DNA of 64,000 bases from Aureispira anguillae (GTDB lineage: Bacteria; Bacteroidota; Bacteroidia; Chitinophagales; Saprospiraceae), in assembly GCF_026000115.1 (NCBI RefSeq), contig NZ_AP026867.1, positions 5,258,001 through 5,322,000 on the forward strand, in the 5' to 3' direction. This document shows positions 30,233-35,245 of this stretch, piece after piece (positions within the stretch are counted from its first letter, which is position 1; each line of letters opens with the position of its first letter). The position numbers and the translations under genes were made by a program. The notes under the pieces are model-generated. The model did not search any database. It saw nothing but the letters and a program-made list of their open reading frames with translations, and was not told the DNA's origin.

Positions 30233-30615
30233 TATTATAATAACGGTTCAACAAAAGAATGGATGGATAGAACTCTTTCATATTGATTGCCTAGTTCGAC
30301 GATTCTATCGTTCAAAATGCGTTAGCCCTCGTTATACATAATATTTATTAACTAAATTTTATAACACACTAAACGGAAACTTGTATTTAATACAAATCAA
30401 AACATCAACAACTAATTCCTATAGATTGAAAAATCCAGGAAAGCAACTATTTTACCTACTATAAGTTAGCACAATAATAACTTTAGAACATCGAACTTTT
30501 CGATCAAAGAAAAGACCTGCTTTCTTGTCTCATTAATAAAGCAATATCTATTGATAGAATCTATATGCTTTGTTTGAGCGGTCTCTACAATCTAGAACAC
30601 TTGAATCATTAAATT

Positions 30616-30852
30616 ATGAAAACTTTAATTCGAACAAGAGTGCCTCTTTTTACCAACACAATGCGACCAGACATCAAAAAAAACAACTCGTCTGTAACGA
30701 TTGTGAACGATGGTAATGACACTGCCAAACCACACCAACACAGTGGACAAGCGCCAATTGGTACCTCTAGATCTAGTGACCAAAATTGCCTAGATGGTAC
30801 ACTGAGTTTTTGGCAATTACAAACACAGCGAGAGCATCTACGCCAACAATAA
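30616..30852 (+). CDS. Possible small hydrophilic protein, 78 aa
   Basis: An open frame with ATG at 30616 giving a polar, probably disordered protein (Thr, Asn, Gln, His-rich: DIKKNNSSVTIVNDGNDTAK then PHQHSGQAPIGTS). No family is recognised. It lies in the leader of the tRNA array about 270 bp before the first tRNA-like sequence. It may equally be non-coding. Confidence 0.25.
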   Translation: MKTLIRTRVPLFTNTMRPDIKKNNSSVTIVNDGNDTAKPHQHSGQAPIGTSRSSDQNCLDGTLSFWQLQTQREHLRQQ

Positions 30853-31126
30853 TTCTTCCCTTTAGGTCGAATTCGTAATTGGCTAGAAAATGAATCTACA
30901 ATTGCGAATAGCACCTTATTATTTTACCATAATTATGTATTCGCAGTTGTAGTTCGCCTAAAAAATTCTAAAAATCCCTAAAAAATAAACATACAATGTT
31001 GCGAAAAAAAAATAACATAGAGCATCCACTCCGCTCTTAATTGGTAATAACTTTTTCTCTTTTACAAAAAATATTCTGCTTTGTATTTGTTCTAATAAAA
31101 TAGAACAGCAAAACCAGATGCCCACT

Positions 31127-31230
31127 AGCGATGTAGCTTAGCTGGTTAACTATGCTTGCGGTCTCATAAGCGGTAGCGCACTAAAGCGTTTGACTGATAC
31201 TCAAAAGATCATAGGCTCAAGTTATACTTC
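31127..31230 (+). pseudogene. Decayed tRNA-Ile(GAT) with an insertion in the D loop
   Basis: The anticodon arm TTTGA-CTGATAC-TCAAA (31189-31205) gives anticodon GAT. The D stem can form from GCTT and AAGC only if about 35 nt between GGTTA and AAGC are removed. That insert is flanked by ACTA at both ends and itself contains a CTCATAA loop like a Met-type anticodon. The T arm (ATAGG...TATAC) pairs poorly, and no proper 3' acceptor strand follows. It is the first element of the array and looks non-functional. Confidence 0.45.
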
Positions 31231-31234
31231 ATAA

Positions 31235-31306
31235 GATGGTGTGGCGCAATGGCAGCGCAGGGGATTGTCTATCCTCAGGTTGCGAGTTCGAGTCTCGTCA
31301 CCATCG
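31235..31306 (+). tRNA. tRNA-Asp(GTC)
   Basis: Acceptor GATGGTG/CACCATC, D stem GCGC/GCGC, anticodon loop TTGTCTA, T arm GCGAG-TTCGAGT-CTCGT, discriminator G. CCA is not encoded. Confidence 0.92.
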
Positions 31307-31398
31307 CAATTACAAATTGGATCAAGTAGGTATAAGCCCCGAATTATTTACAAATAGAATAATTCTTAAGGACAATCTATGCCCATACTGATCAATAT

Positions 31399-31473
31399 AG
31401 AAACATAGCTCAGTTGGTTTAGAGCACTTGGTTTACACCCAAGCGGTCATAGGTTCGAATCCTATTGTTTCTA
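31399..31473 (+). tRNA. tRNA-Val(TAC)
   Basis: Acceptor AGAAACA/TGTTTCT, D stem GCTC/GAGC, anticodon stem CTTGG/CCAAG with loop TTTACAC, T arm ATAGG/CCTAT, discriminator A. CCA is not encoded. Confidence 0.93.
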
Positions 31474-31482
31474 CTTTTTAAT

Positions 31483-31556
31483 GGTACTATAGCTCAGCTG
31501 GTCAGAGCGTTGGTCTGAAAAACCAAAGGTCCTTAGTTCAACTCTAAGTAGTACCA
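31483..31556 (+). tRNA. tRNA-Phe(GAA)
   Basis: Acceptor GGTACTA/TAGTACC, D stem GCTC/GAGC, anticodon stem TTGGT/ACCAA with loop CTGAAAA, T arm CTTAG-TTCAACT-CTAAG, discriminator A. Confidence 0.94.
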
Positions 31557-31564
31557 CTATTCTT

Positions 31565-31610
31565 GCTCGTTCACTTTCAATTGTGTCTAATGGCACTCGT
31601 AAATAACGAG
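31565..31610 (+). repeat. Intergenic hairpin element, copy 1
   Basis: A 46-nt element between tRNA-Phe and tRNA-Lys. CTCGTT pairs with AACGAG at the ends, and an inner GTGTC/GGCAC-type stem has a TAA-rich loop. A second version is at 31807-31852 between tRNA-Asn and tRNA-Thr. Confidence 0.6.
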
Positions 31611-31625
31611 AATATTAAAACAACT

Positions 31626-31699
31626 GAACTGGTAGCTTAGCTGGCTAAAGCATCTGACTTTTAATCAGAAGACCGTGGGTTCGAATCCCACTCGGTTCA
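31626..31699 (+). tRNA. tRNA-Lys(TTT)
   Basis: Acceptor GAACTGG/TCGGTTC (two G-U pairs), D stem GCTT/AAGC, anticodon stem TCTGA/TCAGA with loop CTTTTAA, T arm GTGGG/CCCAC, discriminator A. Confidence 0.93.
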
Positions 31700-31725
31700 C
31701 ACAATATAACTAAATTATAACCATT

Positions 31726-31799
31726 GGATTGGTAGCTCAGTTGGTTAGAGCGTCTGACTGTTAATCAGAACGTCGCAGGTTCGAGTCCTGCCCAGTCCG
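31726..31799 (+). tRNA. tRNA-Asn(GTT)
   Basis: Acceptor GGATTGG/CCAGTCC, D stem GCTC/GAGC, anticodon stem TCTGA/TCAGA with loop CTGTTAA, T arm GCAGG/CCTGC, discriminator G. Confidence 0.95.
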
Positions 31800-31806
31800 C
31801 TATTTA

Positions 31807-31852
31807 GCTCGTTCAATTTCAACAGTGCCTAAAGGCACTAGTAAACAACGAG
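31807..31852 (+). repeat. Intergenic hairpin element, copy 2
   Basis: A 46-nt element related to 31565-31610: outer stem CTCGTT/AACGAG, inner perfect stem AGTGCC-TAAA-GGCACT. It lies between tRNA-Asn and tRNA-Thr. The shared shape suggests a processing or stability element in the array transcript. Confidence 0.6.
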
Positions 31853-31866
31853 GACAACTTTTATTT

Positions 31867-31940
31867 GCCAACATAGCTCAGCTGGTTAGAGCAGCTGATT
31901 TGTAATCAGCAGGTCGGGGGTTCAATTCCCTCTGTTGGCT
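31867..31940 (+). tRNA. tRNA-Thr(TGT)
   Basis: Acceptor GCCAACA/TGTTGGC, D stem GCTC/GAGC, anticodon stem GCTGA/TCAGC with loop TTTGTAA, T arm GGGGG-TTCAATT-CCCTC, discriminator T. Confidence 0.94.
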
Positions 31941-32141
31941 CTAACTTAACTGTACTAAAAATAATAAGATACAATGAATAAAGTATTGTACGCTGATTGT
32001 CATCAAGATTTTTTAACGATTAAAAATGGTTTTGTGGTTTTGCGTCTTGTGGTATTTGATTAACAACCTATAACATATATACTCTGGTTGTTACTACAAT
32101 AATAATCCATTCGCATCCATTTTAGCAAAACCTACTAATAT

Positions 32142-32227
32142 GGTGGTGTATACAAGTGGTCAAAGTAGCTAGGCTTTCAACCTAGTCCAAATTATTGAGT
32201 TCGCGGGTTCGAATCCCGTCGCCACTA
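32142..32227 (+). tRNA. tRNA with Glu anticodon (TTC) and a long variable region
   Basis: Acceptor GGTGGTG/CGCCACT, a three-pair D stem TAC/GTA with AAGTGGTCAAA loop, anticodon stem CTAGG/CCTAG with loop CTTTCAA (anticodon TTC), a 17-nt variable region, T arm GCGGG-TTCGAAT-CCCGT, discriminator A. The D arm and variable region are of the class II (Ser/Leu) shape, which is not expected for Glu. It folds well, so it is probably a real tRNA; the amino acid it receives is uncertain. Confidence 0.75.
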
Positions 32228-32254
32228 CGATGAATGCTAGTAATTTTCCAGAAT

Positions 32255-32341
32255 GGTATCCGTGTGCGAGCGGTTTAAGCAAGTAGATTGTGACTCTACT
32301 GGACGATAAGTCCGTCACAGGTTCGAATCCTGTCGGGTGCC
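32255..32341 (+). tRNA. tRNA-His(GTG) with a long variable arm
   Basis: An eight-pair acceptor including an encoded G-1 opposite C73 (the His identity pair), D stem TGC/GCA with GAGCGGTTTAA, anticodon stem GTAGA/TCTAC with loop TTGTGAC (anticodon GTG), a variable arm with stem GGAC-GATAA-GTCC, and T arm ACAGG-TTCGAAT-CCTGT. Histidine tRNAs normally have a short variable loop, so this is a class II shape on a His tRNA. Confidence 0.8.
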
Positions 32342-32624
32342 CGATTCTGAGTAAGTTTTGTATCCTGTTATATAAGGCTTATCTCCATTAAGAAGTTTAT
32401 TGATTATGTTTTGGAGAACCATAATTAATAGATTCAACAATTAATGATCGATGGTATAATACCGTGAATCAAAACAGAAAAAGTTCTTAAACCAAAGTGA
32501 TTTAATCATCACTTGTTGTCCAACAAAAAGTAGAGTAAAGATTAGCGTAGCAATTCCCTAATTGTGCCGTTACAATCGCCAACTACTACAGGGCAACAGG
32601 CAGGCTGTTTGTCTGTCTATATTT

Positions 32625-32707
32625 GGAGGATTGGCCGAGTGGTAAGGCACTTCCCTGCTAAAGAAAGGTTTCCTAGCGGAACATAGGTTCGATTCCTATA
32701 TCCTCCT
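32625..32707 (+). tRNA. tRNA-Ser(GCT), irregular anticodon stem
   Basis: Acceptor GGAGGAT/ATCCTCC, D stem GCC/GGC with GAGTGGTAA, loop CTGCTAA giving anticodon GCT, a long variable arm with TTCC/GGAA, T arm ATAGG-TTCGATT-CCTAT, discriminator T. The anticodon stem pairs poorly (C-A mismatches, or an 8-nt loop if shifted by one), so function is less certain than for the other members. Confidence 0.75.
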
Positions 32708-32724
32708 TTTTTACCATAACGACT

Positions 32725-32811
32725 AGAAAGGCAAGCCAATTGGTGGTGGCCACAGTCTTGAAAACTGTTCGGAGTTAATGACTCGTGTGGGTTCGACTCC
32801 CACCCTTTCTA
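32725..32811 (+). tRNA. tRNA-Ser(TGA)
   Basis: Acceptor AGAAAGG/CCTTTCT, D stem GCC/GGC with one extra base between acceptor and D stem, anticodon stem ACAGT/ACTGT with loop CTTGAAA, long variable arm with GAGT-TAATG-ACTC, T arm GTGGG/CCCAC, discriminator A. Confidence 0.85.
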
Positions 32812-32820
32812 CCATTATTT

Positions 32821-32894
32821 AAGGGTATAGCTCAATTAGGCAGAGCATTGGTCTCCAAAACCGAAGGTTGTAGGTTCGATCCCTACTGCCCTTG
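32821..32894 (+). tRNA. tRNA-Trp(CCA)
   Basis: Acceptor AAGGGTA/TGCCCTT, D stem GCTC/GAGC, anticodon stem TTGGT/ACCGA with loop CTCCAAA, T arm GTAGG/CCTAC, discriminator G. Confidence 0.93.
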
Positions 32895-32944
32895 CTAAAT
32901 AATTTGATGATTCAAATTATAACTAAACCATAAAATTTAAGTAC

Positions 32945-33018
32945 TCAGGTATGGCTCAATTGGTTAGAGCGCTGGACTTTGACTCCAGAGATTGTAGGTT
33001 CAATTCCTTCTACCTGAT
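32945..33018 (+). tRNA. tRNA-Gln(TTG)
   Basis: Acceptor TCAGGTA/TACCTGA, D stem GCTC/GAGC, anticodon stem CTGGA/TCCAG with loop CTTTGAC, T arm GTAGG-TTCAATT-CCTTC with one T-T mismatch, discriminator T. Confidence 0.9.
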
Positions 33019-33027
33019 CTAATTTAT

Positions 33028-33102
33028 ACGGGAGTAGCTTAACAAGGCTAAAGCGCTAAGTTTGGGACTTAGAGGATGCAGGTTCGATCCCTGTCACCCG
33101 TA
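33028..33102 (+). tRNA. tRNA-Pro(TGG), copy 1
   Basis: Acceptor ACGGGAG/CACCCGT with one A-A mismatch, D stem GCTT/AAGC, anticodon stem CTAAG/CTTAG with loop TTTGGGA, T arm GCAGG/CCTGT, discriminator A. A copy differing at one base lies at 33832-33906, on the other side of the 75-bp repeats. Confidence 0.9.
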
Positions 33103-33145
33103 CTATAATGGTAGCTTTTTTTGACCTGCTATTCTTGAGCAATCA

Positions 33146-33733
33146 ATGCCCGCTTTGCGGTTCATTCGCTTAAAGGTCTTTCTAGACCTTTATTTTGAGC
33201 TGCGCTCTTTTAAGGCTTTAATGCCCGCTTTGCGGTTCATTCGCTTAAAGGTCTTATTAGACCTTTATTTTGAGCTGCGCTCTTTTAAGGCTTTAATGCC
33301 CGCTTTGCGGTTCATTCGCTTAAAGGTCTTATTAGACCTTTATTTTGAGCTGCGCTCTTTTAAGGCTTTGATGACCGCTTTGCGGTTCATTCGCTTAAAG
33401 GTCTTTCTAGACCTTTATTTTGAGCTGCGCTCTTTTAAGGCTTTAATGCCCGCTTTGCGGTTCATTCGCTTAAAGGTCTTTCTAGACCTTTATTTTGAGC
33501 TGCGCTCTTTTAAGGCTTTAATGCCCGCTTTGCGGTTCATTCGCTTAAAGGTCTTTCTAGACCTTTATTTTGAGCTGCGCTCTTTTAAGGCTTTAATGCC
33601 CGCTTTGCGGTTCATTCGCTTAAAGGTCTTTCTAGACCTTTATTTTGAGCTGCGCTCTTTTAAGACTTTGATGACCGCTTTGCGGTTCATTCGCTTAAAG
33701 GTCTTTCTAGACCTTTATTTTGAGCTGCGCTCA
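33146..33733 (+). repeat. 75-bp tandem repeat, about 7.8 units, inside the tRNA array
   Basis: Units begin at 33146, 33221, 33296, 33371, 33446, 33521, 33596 and 33671; the last stops after about 62 bp. Each unit holds three consecutive hairpins: CCGC-TTT-GCGG, an 8-bp stem AAAGGTCT/AGACCTTT with a 4-nt loop, and GAGC-TGC-GCTC. The loop of the middle hairpin varies (TTCT or TATT) while the stem is constant. Units 4 and 8 start ATGACC instead of ATGCCC. Because 75 is divisible by three, one frame stays open (a 25-aa repeat, 203 aa in all), but I consider it non-coding. Confidence 0.92.
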
Positions 33734-33747
33734 AAAATCGCTCATTC

Positions 33748-33821
33748 ACCTTCATAGCCCAACTGGTAGAGGCGGTAGGTTTAGAACCTATTTAGTGTGA
33801 GTTCGAATCTCACTGAAGGTA
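33748..33821 (+). tRNA. tRNA-Leu(TAG) with a short variable loop
   Basis: Acceptor ACCTTCA/TGAAGGT, D arm GCC/GGC, anticodon stem GTAGG/CCTAT with loop TTTAGAA (anticodon TAG), 5-nt variable loop TTAGT, T arm GTGAG-TTCGAAT-CTCAC, discriminator A. Bacterial Leu tRNAs normally carry a long variable arm; this one does not. Confidence 0.85.
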
Positions 33822-33831
33822 CTAACAACAT

Positions 33832-33906
33832 ACGGGAGTAGCTTAACAAGGCTAAAGCGCTAAGTTTGGGACTTAGAGGATGCAGGTTCGATTCCTGTCA
33901 CCCGTA
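33832..33906 (+). tRNA. tRNA-Pro(TGG), copy 2
   Basis: Identical to 33028-33102 except for one base in the T loop. The same acceptor A-A mismatch and anticodon loop TTTGGGA are present. The near identity indicates recent duplication. Confidence 0.9.
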
Positions 33907-33922
33907 CTATTTTTTTTATGTT

Positions 33923-33996
33923 GCAAATGTGGCCCAACTGGCTAAGGCACCTGGTTTCCACCCAGAAGATTGTGAGTTCGAATCTCACCATTTGCT
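33923..33996 (+). tRNA. tRNA-Gly(TCC)
   Basis: Acceptor GCAAATG/CATTTGC, D arm GCC/GGC, anticodon stem CCTGG/CCAGA (one C-A mismatch) with loop TTTCCAC, T arm GTGAG/CTCAC, discriminator T. Confidence 0.88.
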
Positions 33997-34001
33997 CTAC
34001 T

Positions 34002-34075
34002 GCTCTAATAGCCCAATTGGCAGAGGCGTGCGGCTTAAACCCGTTTTAGTATAGGTTCGAATCCTGTTTAGAGCA
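34002..34075 (+). tRNA. tRNA-Leu(TAA) with a short variable loop
   Basis: Acceptor GCTCTAA/TTAGAGC, D arm GCC/GGC, anticodon stem TGCGG/CCGTT (T-T mismatch at the outer pair) with loop CTTAAAC, 5-nt variable loop TTAGT, T arm ATAGG/CCTGT, discriminator A. Same architecture as the other two Leu tRNAs here. Confidence 0.82.
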
Positions 34076-34095
34076 CCACAAATTAGTAACCAAAA

Positions 34096-34169
34096 GCCTT
34101 TGTAGCCCAATTGGAAGAGGCAATAGATTCAAAACCTATACCGTGTGAGTTCGAGTCTCACCAAAGGCA
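34096..34169 (+). tRNA. tRNA-Leu(CAA) with a short variable loop
   Basis: Acceptor GCCTTTG/CAAAGGC, D arm GCC/GGC, anticodon stem ATAGA/CCTAT (A-C at the closing pair) with loop TTCAAAA, 5-nt variable loop ACCGT, T arm GTGAG/CTCAC, discriminator A. Confidence 0.82.
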
Positions 34170-34192
34170 CTTTTTGTATACAATTATGATCA

Positions 34193-34265
34193 GGGACAGT
34201 AGCTCAATTGGCTGAGCATCTCGTTTGCAACGAGAAGGATGCGGGTTCAAATCCCGCCTGTTCCA
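34193..34265 (+). tRNA. tRNA-Ala(TGC)
   Basis: Acceptor GGGACAG/CTGTTCC, D stem GCTC/GAGC, anticodon stem TCTCG/CGAGA with loop TTTGCAA, T arm GCGGG/CCCGC, discriminator A. Confidence 0.95.
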
Positions 34266-34273
34266 CTACCTTA

Positions 34274-34345
34274 CGCACGGTGGTGTAAAGGCAAACATCA
34301 AGGTCTCATAAGCCTTGGCTATGGGTTCGAGTCCCGTCTGTGCGT
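34274..34345 (+). tRNA. tRNA with CAT anticodon (Met, or Ile2)
   Basis: Acceptor CGCACGG/CTGTGCG, three-pair D stem GTG/CAT, anticodon stem AAGGT/GCCTT with loop CTCATAA, T arm ATGGG-TTCGAGT-CCCGT, discriminator T followed by CCA in the DNA. It lacks a mismatched 1-72 pair, so it is not an obvious initiator. Elongator Met and lysidine-modified Ile2 cannot be separated by eye. Confidence 0.82.
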
Positions 34346-34348
34346 CCA

Positions 34349-34767
34349 ATTATTTATTTCTTAATCTTGTAGATGATAACACCTTATTGGTTGGAAGAAG
34401 TATGGTGCTAACCCCTCTAAAAAATTCCAATGGTAAATCGTGTAGCTCTACGCTAAATTCAATGTCATGTTTTGGCTTATTCTTATCGCAATACTGGTCG
34501 TTGATTGCTCTTTGGGAGAATATTCTCCATAATGCAGCTTTATATTGCCTACGAATTAAACAATCGGTCTCGTAGCAGAGTAATCAATGGCTCCAGTTTG
34601 AAGTACCTTCCTTCAACTAAATTTAGCTATGATTAAGAAAAATAAAGAATCACTAAAAAAGGAGGTGCTTATCTAATATTTGATCTTGGGTCAATTTATA
34701 TTTTCTTTAAAAGGACTAAAAAAGTAGGTACTTATTGACCCATTTTCAAATTACCTTACTTTTAAAT
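34349..34767 (+). other. Gap in the tRNA array before tRNA-Arg
   Basis: 419 bp with no tRNA recognised. A 14-bp palindrome GGAGAATATTCTCC lies at 34515-34528. An 8-bp stem GGGTCAAT (34688) / ATTGACCC (34734-34741) encloses a loop that contains one of two similar AAAAAAG.AGGT.CTTAT segments. The open frame at 34315-34575 overlaps the Met tRNA and is not called. Confidence 0.45.
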
Positions 34768-34841
34768 AGCTCTATCGTCTAACTGGATTAGGACTGCAGA
34801 ATACGAATCTGCCAATTGGGGTTCGAATCCCTATGGAGCTA
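34768..34841 (+). tRNA. tRNA-Arg(ACG), last gene of the array
   Basis: Acceptor AGCTCTA/TGGAGCT, D stem GTCT/GGAC, anticodon stem GCAGA/TCTGC with loop ATACGAA, variable CAAT, T arm TGGGG-TTCGAAT-CCCTA, discriminator A. Its 3' end is the start of an 86-nt block repeated at 37143. Confidence 0.92.
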
Positions 34842-34913
34842 CTAATTAGGATGGTGTTTTATGACGTTTTTTTACGTTTTCTGCGGCTACAACGGTGTTG
34901 TGGCCGTTTTTTT
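34828..34913 (+). repeat. Direct repeat block, copy 1 (tRNA-Arg 3' end plus terminator)
   Basis: An 86-nt block starting in the T stem of tRNA-Arg. It aligns without gaps to 37143-37228: 20 of the first 27 bases and, by eye, nearly all the rest match (two differences in the last 64). Confidence 0.85.
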
Positions 34914-34915
34914 TT
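34884..34915 (+). terminator. Strong terminator of the tRNA array
   Basis: A 10-bp stem CGGCTACAAC/GTTGTGGCCG with a 3-nt loop followed by nine T residues, 43 nt past tRNA-Arg. Confidence 0.92.
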
Positions 34916-35245
34916 GGAGTGGCGAATAATATTCTATAACCTTCTATAGTATTCTTTATAGTCACTTTTTTTTATAGAAGGTACTGTTAGAAAAAAAGGC
35001 AGTGGACAAACAAGGTGTATACCTCAATGTGGGCTTTCGGAAACGGTGATATGTCAAACGCATGTTAAATGGGCAACAAGATCTACAATTTTGCTAGAAC
35101 CTGAAGAAAAAATTACTATCAAAATCTGCAATTTTTCTTTGGGGAATGCTTATATTTAGTTTGCATAACTTGTGGTACTACATATATCAAAATGTTAGCA
35201 TTGATACCCCACTAATCGGTAAAACAGAATTACACCAAATAAAAA
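34914..35245. other. Intergenic region between the array terminator and the serine hydrolase
   Basis: About 330 bp with no gene recognised. It must hold the promoter of the 35246 gene. Short repeats around TTCTATA (34931-34980: TATTCTATAACC, TCTATAGTATTC, TTTATAGAAGG) are visible, but no clear operator. Confidence 0.4.

Larger units (their letters stand above)
29435..31126. other. Gene-poor leader region upstream of the tRNA array
   Basis: About 1.7 kb with no recognisable gene family. It contains the rRNA-leader-like motif at 29506, A/T-run inverted repeats around 29616-29655 and 29716-29740, a stem CACTACGA/TCGTAGTG at 30076-30121, and a small hairpin GTTCTA/TAGAAC at 31089-31106 just before the first tRNA. 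Three tiny open frames (29893-30093 forward, 30053-30232 reverse, 30616-30852 forward) cannot be assigned. The region could be a long untranslated leader of the tRNA operon or decayed mobile DNA. Confidence 0.45.

Noticed and set aside
33146-33733. CRISPR array
   Set aside because: Units are contiguous with no unique spacers, and no cas genes are in the window.
33146-33757. 203-aa open frame with a 25-residue repeat
   Set aside because: It is an automatic result of a 75-bp unit without stops in one frame; it sits between tRNA genes and the unit is better explained by its hairpins.
33866-34054. 62-aa open frame across tRNA-Pro, tRNA-Gly and tRNA-Leu
   Set aside because: It is a translation of three tRNA genes.
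34315-34575. 86-aa open frame after tRNA-Met
   Set aside because: It starts inside the tRNA gene and has no family resemblance.
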